From NCBI GenBank assembly GCA_903886975.1, contig CAISOB010000113.1:1-53148 (forward strand): a stretch of 53,148 bases of DNA, read 5' to 3'. Under the pieces are notes generated by a model that had not been told where the DNA came from, made no database searches, and was given only the letters and a program-made list of their open reading frames with translations. The stretch is from an uncultured beta proteobacterium (lineage in GTDB: Bacteria > Pseudomonadota > Gammaproteobacteria > Burkholderiales > Rhodocyclaceae). A program made the translations under genes and the position numbers. Below, piece by piece: positions 8,149 through 16,804 of the stretch; position 1 is the first letter of the stretch, and each line of letters begins with the position of its first letter.

Positions 8149-9009
8149 GTGCATAACCTTCGCGGCACCCTCCTTTTTCTGACGGCAATCTTTCTCTTCG
8201 CCGCGTCCGATGCGACAGCAAAATACATGACGGCTTTCTTCGCCATCCCTTTGCTGCTCTGGGCGCGCTATGCGACGAATCTGCTCTTCATGCTGGCGGT
8301 CACGGCGCCGGGCATGCGGCGCGAGATCGTCTGCACGACGCGGCCGTGGCTGATGACCGGCCGCGCGCTGACCCAGGTCGCCAGTACGCTGTTCATGTTC
8401 CTGGCCTTGCACGTCCTGCCGCTCGCCGAATCGACGGCGCTGGTGTTCATTTCGCCGGTGCTGGTTGCATTATTCGCCGGCCCGCTGCTCGGAGAAAGAC
8501 TGCGCCTTGCCAACTGGCTCGCCACGGTCGCCGGCTTTGCCGGCGTTCTGCTGATCGTTCGACCGGGCAGCGGGATAGCCGGCATCGGCGCCATCTACCC
8601 GCTCTGCTCGGCCTTATGCTTTGCCCTCTATCAGATCCTGACGCGCAAACTGGCAGCCAGTGAACCGCCGCTGCGTCAGCTGTTTTATCTGGCCCTGGTC
8701 GGCACGCTGACGACGAGCTGTCTGCTGCCGGCGTTCTGGCCCGCTATCATGCCGACGCCGCTGCAGATCCTGCTTTTGCTCTCGCTCGGTTTCTATGGCG
8801 GCGCCGGGCATTTCCTGCTGATTCGCGCCTTCCACGTGTCACCGGCATCGACCCTGGCGCCAATCTTCTACGTCCAGCTCATCTGGGCGATGCTTCTCGG
8901 CTGGATTGTTTTCGGCCAGTTTCCAGACTTTGTGGCCATCGTCGGCATGCTGGTCATCGGCGCATCGGGACTGAGTCTAATCATGCACCGGCCGCGGCTG
9001 CAGGCTTGA
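8149..9009 (+). CDS. EamA/DMT-family transporter
   Basis: An inner-membrane protein of 286 residues with about ten hydrophobic segments in two homologous halves, the arrangement of two EamA domains. The first repeat ends with the ESTALVFISPVLVALFAGPLLGE region; the second ends with ASTLAPIFYVQLIWAMLLGWIVFGQ. Members export amino acids or other small metabolites, and the substrate cannot be read from sequence. The start is GTG at 8149 with a poor ribosome site; a later start at 8228 would lose the first transmembrane helix. It stands alone, 37 bp before the next gene. Confidence 0.85.
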   Translation: MHNLRGTLLFLTAIFLFAASDATAKYMTAFFAIPLLLWARYATNLLFMLAVTAPGMRREIVCTTRPWLMTGRALTQVASTLFMFLALHVLPLAESTALVFISPVLVALFAGPLLGERLRLANWLATVAGFAGVLLIVRPGSGIAGIGAIYPLCSALCFALYQILTRKLAASEPPLRQLFYLALVGTLTTSCLLPAFWPAIMPTPLQILLLLSLGFYGGAGHFLLIRAFHVSPASTLAPIFYVQLIWAMLLGWIVFGQFPDFVAIVGMLVIGASGLSLIMHRPRLQA

Positions 9010-9045
9010 GGCTCAGGGAAAAGCGTCAACGGAGTAGTATGCGGC

Positions 9046-9516
9046 ATGGTCAAAAAGCTGATCCTGATTTATGCCTTGTTCGCCGTGACGGCTGCCGCCG
9101 CTGCCGCCAGCGATGCGCTGCCGGTCGAAATCGTCAGCGCCGAGTTCGGCCTGTTCGACGACCGTAATCCGCGCGAGCTTATTTTCGAACCGGGTAATGT
9201 CGTGCCGCACCGGGTCGGGCAGCGCTACGGCTGGAGCATCGGGGTCCGCACCACGAAACGCAGCCTTAGCGTCAGCGAGGAATATCTGCTGCCGAGCGCC
9301 GCGCCAAGCCTCACTTCGCCCGCGAATTCATCGACGGAGGTGTGGGCGATTCCGCAAGCGCGACGCAACCAAGTCAGCCAGCGCCAACTGGTTCCTGTAG
9401 ACGGCAAGATCTACGGCGAATGGGCGATCGGGCCGGACGAACCGGCCGGCCACCGGCATCTTCAGGTGCTGATCGAAGGCCAGGTGGCGGCAAGCTTCGA
9501 GTTCGACGTGAAGTGA
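9046..9516 (+). CDS. Small secreted protein, DUF3859-like
   Basis: A 156-residue protein with a cleavable signal peptide (MVKKLILIYALFAVTAAAAAAS). The mature part is mostly beta-strand in character: VEIVSAEFGLFDD, then VGQRYGWSIGVRT, and a C-terminal GHRHLQVLIEGQVAASFEFDV. Layout and motifs recall the uncharacterised DUF3859 family, but I could not search for it. No catalytic residues are evident. The GGAG-like site lies upstream of ATG 9046. Confidence 0.6.
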   Translation: MVKKLILIYALFAVTAAAAAASDALPVEIVSAEFGLFDDRNPRELIFEPGNVVPHRVGQRYGWSIGVRTTKRSLSVSEEYLLPSAAPSLTSPANSSTEVWAIPQARRNQVSQRQLVPVDGKIYGEWAIGPDEPAGHRHLQVLIEGQVAASFEFDVK

Positions 9517-9521
9517 GCGGC

Positions 9522-9650
9522 CTAGCGGCCGGGCGTGAGCGGCGTCGTTTCTGATGCGTGTTTCTTGGCGAGTTTCGCGGCCTTCTTTTCCTTCGGTGTC
9601 TTGGCGGGTTGTTTCTTGGTTTCCTTGCTGGTTTCCTTGGCTTTGCCCAT
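9522..9650 (-). CDS. Lysine-rich 42-residue protein
   Basis: A small gene on the minus strand, 42 codons, with a strong ribosome site (GAGGAG) about 8 bases before ATG 9650. The product is 13 Lys in 42 residues, with Ala, Thr and Pro-rich spacing (KETKKQPAKTPKEKKAAKLA). It has no hydrophobic stretch and resembles the low-complexity, histone H1-like tails seen in small nucleic-acid-binding proteins. Starting at an upstream in-frame codon (9725) would add 25 residues across the ribosome site and is unlikely. The gene converges with the secreted-protein gene ending 5 bp away. Function is unknown. Confidence 0.6.
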   Translation of the reverse strand: MGKAKETSKETKKQPAKTPKEKKAAKLAKKHASETTPLTPGR

Positions 9651-9838
9651 GATCGTGCTCCTCATAGTTGCCGGCAAATGCTGGCGTCGTTCAGTATAAA
9701 CGATGCCAGCGCTAAGTTGTTTCAAAAATCATTTCGAATGTTCCGCATACCAGAGCGCAAGCCAATGGCATCGCGATGGCAGGTTCGGCCCGCGGCGACA
9801 GCTCCGGGCCGTCCGTCTTCTGGCTTGATGCGCCAAAG

Positions 9839-9866
9839 AAAAACGGGATCCGAAGATCCCGTTTTT
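9839..9866 (-). terminator. Bidirectional rho-independent terminator after dctPQM
   Basis: A perfect 12-bp inverted repeat, AAAAACGGGATC / GATCCCGTTTTT, around a CGAA tetraloop. It gives a U-tract in either direction and lies 22 bp past the dctM stop. Confidence 0.9.
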
Positions 9867-9888
9867 GGTAATTGCCGAGTGGCGCGAT

Positions 9889-11253
9889 TCAATAGACCGG
9901 CGCGCCCTTGAGCATGGTTGGTATCCAAAGCGAGAACCACGGGAAGTAGGTGACCACCGCCATCACGGCGAACAGGGCGCCGTAGAAAGGCAGGATGGTC
10001 TTCATCACCTGCTCGATCGAAATGCCGCCGATCGCGCAGCCGACAAACTGCGTGGTGCCCACCGGCGGCGTATTGAGCCCGAGCGCGCAATTGAGCAGCA
10101 TGACCATGCCGAACTGCACCGGCCCCATGCCCATCTGGATCGCCAGCGGCAGGAACAGCGGCGTGCAGATCAGGATGGTCGCGGCCATGTCCATGAAGGT
10201 GCCGAGCAGGAAGAGGATCAGGTTGATCAGGAAGAACATGATGTACGGATTCGTCGTGGCCGTGAGCATCAGGTCGGCCGTCTTGTCCGGAACCTCCAGA
10301 ATGGCCATGATGTACTGGAACATCGTCGACACGCCGATCAGCAGCAGGATCACACCGGTCGTCTTCGACGCCTTGGCCGCCGCTTTCATGAGCTTGGCCC
10401 AGTTCATCGTGCGATAACCGACGAAAGTCAGAAACAGCGTATAGGTCACGGCGATACCGGCCGCTTCGGTTGCCGTCGTCACGCCGGCGATGATGCAGCC
10501 GAGAATGATGATGACGACAAACATGCCGGGAATGGCCGCGACGAAGGAGGTGAGAACGGCATGCCAGCCGGCAAACGGATCGAGCTTCGTCGATCGAGAA
10601 CCATCGGGATTGCGTGGAAAACCATTCTTCTTGGCGACCCAGTAGGCGGCATACAGCATGCAGATCATCAGGACGATAACCGGCAGCAGGCCGGCGAACA
10701 TCAACTCGCCGATCGACGCCCCCTTGATCATGATGTTATGGCCGCCCAGCATGCCGCTGCTGCTCGACGCGGCGAAAGCGTAGATGATCAGGTTGTGCGA
10801 GGTTGGCATCAGCGCGCCGGCCAGGGCCGCGTGCGTCGTTACGTTAACCGCGTAGTCGGCGCTGTAGCCTTCCTTCTTCATGATCGGAATCATGACGCCA
10901 CCCATCGCCGAAACGTCAGCAACGGGTGAGCCGGAAACGCCGCCGAATATCGTGCAGGCTACGACGTTGGCCATGCCCAGACCGCCACGCCAGTGACCGA
11001 CGAGGTTGCGCGCGAAAGTGACGATCTTGTCGGCGACGCCGCCGTGCAACATCAGTTCACCCGAGAAGATGAAGAACGGAATGGCCAGGAAGGAGAAGAC
11101 GTTCATTCCCGAGATCATGTTCTGGTACGCGAGTTCGAGCGGAAAGCCTTCCGTCCAATAGGTCGCGAGACAACTCAGCGCGATCGAAAAAGCGACGGGT
11201 ATGCCAAGCATCAGGAAGAGCGTGAAGGTAATGCAGAGAACGGTCAGTGCCAT
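9889..11253 (-). CDS. dctM: TRAP transporter large permease DctM (system 1)
   Basis: An inner-membrane protein of 454 residues with about 12-13 hydrophobic segments, the DctM (IT superfamily) fold. Conserved features are the FSFLAIPFFIFSGELM entry, the GGVSGSPVADVSAMGGVMIP loop, and the C-terminal GLNTPPVGTTQFVGCAIG motif. With DctQ and DctP it forms a sodium-driven uptake system for organic acids. Its start overlaps the dctQ stop by 10 bp. A Ser-rich loop near residue 160 and a charged loop near 225 lie between membrane parts. The terminator at 9839-9866 ends the operon. Confidence 0.94.
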   Translation of the reverse strand: MALTVLCITFTLFLMLGIPVAFSIALSCLATYWTEGFPLELAYQNMISGMNVFSFLAIPFFIFSGELMLHGGVADKIVTFARNLVGHWRGGLGMANVVACTIFGGVSGSPVADVSAMGGVMIPIMKKEGYSADYAVNVTTHAALAGALMPTSHNLIIYAFAASSSSGMLGGHNIMIKGASIGELMFAGLLPVIVLMICMLYAAYWVAKKNGFPRNPDGSRSTKLDPFAGWHAVLTSFVAAIPGMFVVIIILGCIIAGVTTATEAAGIAVTYTLFLTFVGYRTMNWAKLMKAAAKASKTTGVILLLIGVSTMFQYIMAILEVPDKTADLMLTATTNPYIMFFLINLILFLLGTFMDMAATILICTPLFLPLAIQMGMGPVQFGMVMLLNCALGLNTPPVGTTQFVGCAIGGISIEQVMKTILPFYGALFAVMAVVTYFPWFSLWIPTMLKGAPVY

Positions 11254-11738
11254 GATGGGCTCACTTCCTCGCCGGTGTAGATAGCAATCAAGTGCTCAAC
11301 GGAGAACAGGATAATCAGGACGCCCGAGACAACGGCAGGCATATAGCGCCAGGCCTGCGAGATGCCGAGCGTTGGGATGGTCATGTCGGCGACCGAAAAA
11401 GCCATCGATGCGCAACCCCAAGCGAGCGAGACGCCAAACAGGATCGAGAAAAAGCCGACGATTTGCGCAATATAGAACTGGTAAGTCTTGGGCAACAGGC
11501 CGACCAGCGATTCCATGCCGATATGCCCCTCGTCGCGGACACCGGCGGCAGCACCGAACATCGCGACATTGATGACCAGGATCAGCGCAACCTGTTCCGA
11601 CCACGATGGCGCGTCGTTCAGGACGTAACGCCAGATGACCGATCCCAAAACGGTCGCGACGATACCGAGCAGGCAGGCGACCGCGATGTACATCGCCCAG
11701 CGCGAGAGCCGGGCGTCCAACTGAGTTAGCCAATTCAT
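11244..11738 (-). CDS. dctQ: TRAP transporter small permease DctQ (system 1)
   Basis: About 164 residues with four hydrophobic helices. It has the small-permease pattern WRYVLNDAPSWSEQVALILVINVAMFGAA near the second helix and HIGMESLVGLLP after it. ATG 11738 is preferred because AGGGAG lies upstream and because an alternative in-frame ATG at 11795 would put its first 19 codons across a hairpin (11757-11793). The upstream ATG does have a weak AAGGAG site 14 bases away, so a longer form is not excluded. It overlaps dctM by 10 bp. Confidence 0.88.
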   Translation of the reverse strand: MNWLTQLDARLSRWAMYIAVACLLGIVATVLGSVIWRYVLNDAPSWSEQVALILVINVAMFGAAAGVRDEGHIGMESLVGLLPKTYQFYIAQIVGFFSILFGVSLAWGCASMAFSVADMTIPTLGISQAWRYMPAVVSGVLIILFSVEHLIAIYTGEEVSPSWH

Positions 11739-11756
11739 TCTTCTTAACTCCCTGAA

Positions 11757-11793
11757 GAAACCCGAAGGTGCGAATGACACGCCTTCGGGCTTC
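11757..11793 (-). terminator. Hairpin copy proximal to dctQ (terminator-like)
   Basis: CCCGAAGG / CCTTCGGG stem with a 13-base loop. It is a near-exact copy of the hairpin at 11821-11857, but the tail after the stem is UUUCUUC, so it looks like a weakened terminator or a transcript-stabilising structure. Confidence 0.6.
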
Positions 11794-11820
11794 ATGGCAT
11801 TGCTTTTAGCTCCTTGCGAA

Positions 11821-11857
11821 AAAAACCCGAAGGTGCGAATAACACGCCTTCGGGTTT
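11821..11857 (-). terminator. Intra-operon terminator between dctP and dctQ
   Basis: Read in the direction of dctP transcription, the 8-bp GC-rich stem is followed by seven U. It lies about 30 bp after the dctP stop and would end a share of transcripts there, giving more binding protein than permease. A second copy lies 65 bp further on. Confidence 0.75.
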
Positions 11858-11886
11858 CATGGCATAACCATAAGGCGACAATATCT

Positions 11887-12900
<1,014 letters not shown>

Positions 12901-12950
12901 TTAACGAATGCGCCAGGGCAGAGGCGAGCCCCCACACCAACTCACGGCGC

Positions 12951-12979
12951 AATATACTCCAAGGGGAAAAGGTGTTCAA
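12951..12979 (-). promoter_or_regulatory. Sigma-70 promoter of dctPQM (system 1)
   Basis: On the minus strand a TTGAAC -35 box (12974-12979) and a TATATT -10 box (12951-12956) are separated by exactly 17 bp. The predicted transcript start near 12944 leaves a leader of about 77 bases before the dctP ATG. Confidence 0.7.
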
Positions 12980-12996
12980 TGTTTTTATGAAACACC
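12971..12996. promoter_or_regulatory. Palindromic operator candidate over the -35 box
   Basis: GGTGTT ... AACACC, a 26-bp dyad with six perfect outer pairs and partial inner symmetry (CAAT / ATGA), overlaps the -35 box of the dctPQM promoter. The placement fits a repressor site; the regulator is not in the window. Confidence 0.5.
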
Positions 12997-13095
12997 AATT
13001 CATTTTTCATAGTTGGCGCTTGCACGAAGGCAAATTCGATCTCCGAAGCCCGCCTGGCGCACGCGAAACGCTCGTTCTAACGTTCTCTTCGCTGG

Positions 13096-14055
13096 TTAAG
13101 ACTGCAGCGATTGCAAGATGCGGTCAAGGGTGCGCATAGTGCGCAGGGATTCATCCAGACTGAGCCTGGGCGCGCGTTTTTCCAGTATGGCCGCTGAAAA
13201 ATCGCGGATCTCTTCGCCGTAGCGGTCGGATTCGGCGACCGGGATCAGTTCGCAGCCGGCCTTGGTATGCAGCGAGAGTTGGCCGGCGTCATTGAGAAAA
13301 GTGTCGGGGGCGAGCAGCATGCCGTCGCTGCCGATGATTTCGCTATGCATGCGGCCGAAGGCATTGAAGCCGCAATGCAGCGACGCGATCAGGCCGCTCT
13401 CGTAGCGCAGGACTGCGGACAGATTGATGTCCACCCCGGCCGGCTTGAAGCACTCGGCGGCCACCGAGACCGGCTCGGCATCGGTGACGAGGCTGATCAG
13501 GTTGAGCGGATAGACGCCGACGTCATACAGCGCGCCGCCGCCCAGTTCCGGCTTTTCCTTGATGGTGTTTTCGCGGTCGAGGAAGAAGCGAAAGGTCGAA
13601 TTGACGCTGCGAATTTCGCCGAGCACGCCGCTCTCAAGGACGCGGCTGATCTGCCGCACCCGGTCGGTATAGCGGTACATGAAGGCTTCCATCAGCAGCA
13701 CGCCGCACTCGCGCGCGGTGCGGATCATCTCGCCGGCTTCCGCGCTGTTGAGCGCCAGGGGTTTCTCACACAGCACGTGCTTGCCGCAGCGCATGGCGCG
13801 GATGGCCCATTCGCGGTGCAGCGAATTGGGCAGCGGGAGGTAGACGGCGTCGACCGCCGGATCGTCGAGCAGGGCCTGGTAACTGGAATGCGCCGCGAAT
13901 TTCCCGAACAGCGACGCGAATTCGGTCAGCTTGGCCGGTTCACGCGAGGCGACGGCCTGCAGGCTGGCGTTGGCGCAGCGCAGAATTGCCGGGACGACCT
14001 GCGTGCGGGCGATGCGGGCGCAGCCGAGAACGCCCCAGCGTAGGGTTTGACTCAT
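13096..14055 (-). CDS. Gfo/Idh/MocA-family oxidoreductase (paralogue 1)
   Basis: A 319-residue NAD(P)-dependent dehydrogenase. The N-terminal Rossmann motif is GVLGCARIA (about residues 8-16). EKPLAL, in which the Lys is the usual catalytic residue, lies near residue 94, and the [15 protein letters not shown] region is present. ATG 14055 overlaps the gloA stop (ATGA at 14052-14055). The enzyme probably acts on a sugar, sugar acid or cyclitol, and its coupling to glyoxalase I and a TRAP operon suggests a catabolic or detoxifying role. The precise substrate is unknown. Confidence 0.88.
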   Translation of the reverse strand: MSQTLRWGVLGCARIARTQVVPAILRCANASLQAVASREPAKLTEFASLFGKFAAHSSYQALLDDPAVDAVYLPLPNSLHREWAIRAMRCGKHVLCEKPLALNSAEAGEMIRTARECGVLLMEAFMYRYTDRVRQISRVLESGVLGEIRSVNSTFRFFLDRENTIKEKPELGGGALYDVGVYPLNLISLVTDAEPVSVAAECFKPAGVDINLSAVLRYESGLIASLHCGFNAFGRMHSEIIGSDGMLLAPDTFLNDAGQLSLHTKAGCELIPVAESDRYGEEIRDFSAAILEKRAPRLSLDESLRTMRTLDRILQSLQS

Positions 14056-14468
14056 TTTGTAATTTCCGCTCGGTGTGCCGGCTTGTTCTTTTCCTCGATC
14101 AGTTCGATCTTGTAGCCGTCCGGATCTTCGACGAAAGCGATCGCCGTCGTCCCATGTTTCATCGGCCCGGCTTCGCGCACCACCTTGCCGCCTTTGGCCT
14201 TGATCCGTGCGCAGGCGGCGTAAACGTCGTCGGTCTCGAGGGCGACATGGCCGAAACCCTTGCCCAGATCGTAGGATGCGGTGTCCCAATTGTGCGTGAG
14301 TTCGATCGCCGCGGTCTCGCTCTCTTCGCCATAGCCGATGAAGGCGAGCGTAAAACGGCCTTCGGGATAGTCCTTGCGGCGCAGCACGCGCATCCCCAGC
14401 ACCTCGGTGTAAAAGGCCAGCGAGCGTTCAAGGTCGCCGACGCGGATCATGGTATGCAGGATTCTCAT
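14052..14468 (-). CDS. gloA: Lactoylglutathione lyase (glyoxalase I)
   Basis: A 138-residue enzyme that isomerises the hemithioacetal of methylglyoxal and glutathione to S-lactoylglutathione. The four metal ligands of E. coli GloA are conserved at identical positions: His5, Glu56, His74 and Glu122. The sequence [18 protein letters not shown] is typical of the vicinal-oxygen-chelate fold. It is the first gene of a two-gene unit with the Gfo/Idh/MocA dehydrogenase, overlapping by four bases. Confidence 0.95.
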   Translation of the reverse strand: MRILHTMIRVGDLERSLAFYTEVLGMRVLRRKDYPEGRFTLAFIGYGEESETAAIELTHNWDTASYDLGKGFGHVALETDDVYAACARIKAKGGKVVREAGPMKHGTTAIAFVEDPDGYKIELIEEKNKPAHRAEITK

Positions 14469-14687
14469 GCGCTGCCCTTCAAGCTGGTTGCACAGCGCGA
14501 ACCGGCGACGGTCCGCACGCGAGTCGCCGATTCTATCCTTTTTTGAGGGCGGCGACGGTCGAGGCGGGTCCTAAGTACGCCCTCTGTCACGCCAAAATTG
14601 CCGATCGAATTTTTGGCGAATTCGCATAAAATACCCGTTCATGCTGTCCCGTTAATTGCAATTGTCCAATTCCTTCGAGATCAGTCC

Positions 14688-16184
14688 ATGCTCCTCTGGT
14701 TTGTGATTATCTACTGGGTTATTTCCGTTGCCATCGGTCTTTACGCCGCCCGGCGGGTACACAACACCAGCGACTTCGCGGTCGCCGGTCGGCATCTGCC
14801 CTTCTACATGGTGACGGCGACGGTGTTCGCCACCTGGTTCGGTTCCGAAACCGTGCTTGGCATACCGGCCACCTTTCTCAAGGACAACCTGCGCGGCGTC
14901 GTCGCCGATCCTTTCGGCGCATCGCTGTGCCTGATCCTGGTCGGCCTGTTCTTCGCGGCACCGCTCTACCGCATGAACCTGCTGACCATCGGCGACTTCT
15001 ACAAGAAGCGCTTCGGACGCGGCGTCGAGGTACTCACCACGCTGGCCATCGTGATCTCCTATCTGGGCTGGGTCGGCGCCCAGATCACTGCGCTCGGCCT
15101 GGTCTTCAACGTCGTCTCCGACGGCGCGATCAGCAAGCTGGCCGGCATGTGGATCGGTTCCGGGACCATCCTCATCTATACTTTTTTTGGCGGCATGTGG
15201 GCAGTGGCCATCACCGATTTTCTGCAGATGATCATCATCGTCATCGGCATGCTGTATATCGGCGATTCGGTGAGCGGTCTGGTCGGCGGGGTTGGTGTCG
15301 TCGTCGAGCATGCCGCGCGCGCCGGCAAGCTCGACTTCTGGCCTGCCCTGGATCTTAAGGAAGTGATCGCTTTTGCGGCCGCCTGGTGCACCATGATGTT
15401 CGGTTCAATTCCCCAGCAGGACGTCTTCCAGCGCGTGCAGTCCTCGAAGTCCGAGAAGATCGCCATCTGGGCTTCAGTGCTCGGCGGCAGCCTCTACTTC
15501 CTTTTCGCCTTCGTTCCCATGTTCCTGGCCTATTCGGCAACATTGATCGACCCCGAGATGGTCGCCGAGCTGATCGACACCGATCCGCAACTGATCCTGC
15601 CGCGGCTGGTGCTCGAAAGGGCGCCGCTGTTCGCCCAGATCATGTTCTTCGGCGCCCTGCTGTCGGCCATCAAGAGTTGCGCCTCGGCCACTTTGCTGGC
15701 GCCTTCGGTCACCTTCACCGAAAACATCATGAAACCGATGATGGTCGGTAAGGTATCCGATCGCAAGCTGCTGCTGTCGATGCGCGTCGTCACGCTGATC
15801 TTCACCTTGCTGGTCACGCTCTACGCCGTGAACTCGAAGGCCAGCATCTTCAAGATGGTGGAAAACGCTTACCAGATTACGCTGGTCAGTGCCTTCATTC
15901 CCCTGGCCTGCGGCGTCTATTGGCGGCGTGCCACCAATCAGGGCGCTCTGCTGTCCATTGCGTGCGGCCTGACGGTATGGCTGACGGTACTCATCGCCGG
16001 ACCGGATGATCCCTTCCTTCCAGCTCAGTTTGCCGGTCTCATCGCCAGCATCGTCGGCATGGTCGTCGGCTCGCTGCTGCCGCAGCGGGTGCACCATGAT
16101 CCCCATATTCATGACAGGCTGCGCTTCGGACACTTGGCCCAGGTCGAACCCAAGCTTACCGTCGAGCATCCGCAAGACACCTGA
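14688..16184 (+). CDS. Sodium:solute symporter family protein
   Basis: A 498-residue inner-membrane protein with about 13 hydrophobic segments of the SSS (LeuT-fold) family. The N-terminal part has SDFAVAGRHLPFYMVTATVFATWFGSETVLG, where family members carry the sodium-binding first helix, followed by TIGDFYKKRFGR. A late FIPLACGVYWRRATNQGAL matches the SSS C-terminal signature. ATG 14688 is preferred over 14598 because the extra 30 residues are not membrane-like and precede a stretch with no coding signal. The substrate is unknown; close relatives carry solutes such as proline, pantothenate or organic acids. Confidence 0.88.
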   Translation: MLLWFVIIYWVISVAIGLYAARRVHNTSDFAVAGRHLPFYMVTATVFATWFGSETVLGIPATFLKDNLRGVVADPFGASLCLILVGLFFAAPLYRMNLLTIGDFYKKRFGRGVEVLTTLAIVISYLGWVGAQITALGLVFNVVSDGAISKLAGMWIGSGTILIYTFFGGMWAVAITDFLQMIIIVIGMLYIGDSVSGLVGGVGVVVEHAARAGKLDFWPALDLKEVIAFAAAWCTMMFGSIPQQDVFQRVQSSKSEKIAIWASVLGGSLYFLFAFVPMFLAYSATLIDPEMVAELIDTDPQLILPRLVLERAPLFAQIMFFGALLSAIKSCASATLLAPSVTFTENIMKPMMVGKVSDRKLLLSMRVVTLIFTLLVTLYAVNSKASIFKMVENAYQITLVSAFIPLACGVYWRRATNQGALLSIACGLTVWLTVLIAGPDDPFLPAQFAGLIASIVGMVVGSLLPQRVHHDPHIHDRLRFGHLAQVEPKLTVEHPQDT

Positions 16185-16187
16185 CCC

Positions 16188-16670
16188 GACGACATAGGCA
16201 ACGGCGTCGATCCTTTCGCACCGCTGATCGAATCGGCCGCCGGCGTGCCGTGCATCGCGCTCAAGTACCAGAACGACCTGGCGATTTTCGAATAGACCAA
16301 TGACGAGGGCGTGACGGCGCCGGGCGAGACGATCTGGCTGCTCGCTTACCTGAGGTCGCTGCGTTATGCCTTGTGGACAACCATTCTCTGCCTCCTCATC
16401 GGCTATCCCTTCGCCTATTTCATCGCCCGCGCGAAAAAGCGCGTGCAGCCCGCGCTCTTGATGCGGGTCTCCATTTCCTGCGTCGGCGAGTTCGTCATCC
16501 CGGCGCTGCTCGGCGGCGCCGAGAACATCATGATCGGCCGCGTCGTCTGGGACGAGATGTTCAGCAGCAACAACTGGCCACGCGCCGCGGCACTCGCCGT
16601 CGTGATGATCCTGTTCATCATGGCGGCCGGCCATAAAGGCCTTCCGCGGCGAAGCCGCGAGAGCGACTAG
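16188..16670 (+). pseudogene. Decayed polyamine ABC permease (PotB/PotH-like)
   Basis: One reading frame carries three pieces of a spermidine/putrescine permease. First is an N-terminal piece (DIGNGVDPFAPLIE to LAIFE), ended by an in-frame TAG at 16293. Then comes a piece with AYLRSLRYALWTTILCLLIGYPFAYFIARAKKR, the first conserved helix after the periplasmic loop. Without a gap this is joined to the C-terminal core (VGEFVIPALLGG, MIGRVVWDEMF, NNWPRAAALAVVMIL). In intact PotH about 110-130 residues lie between the last two pieces, so there is a large in-frame internal deletion. The 3' end also runs into unrelated sequence. No ATP-binding or substrate-binding gene of the system is nearby. Confidence 0.75.
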
Positions 16671-16804
16671 GCCTATCGATTGACTCATGCCACGCGGGTA
16701 CAAGCCTGCAACGAGCCGTGCCGGCGGAGTACAAGTATGCTAAAATCATAATGCGTGGCAATGCCACAAAAAGACATATGCAATACTTCGGAAAGGAATC
16801 AGGG

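Noticed and set aside
11739..11795. Longer N-terminus for dctQ from ATG 11795
   Set aside because: The additional codons lie on a hairpin copy and are not membrane-like; a better ribosome site precedes ATG 11738.
13005..13030. Sigma-54 promoter at TTGGCGCTTGCAC
   Set aside because: GG and GC elements are too close for the -24/-12 spacing.
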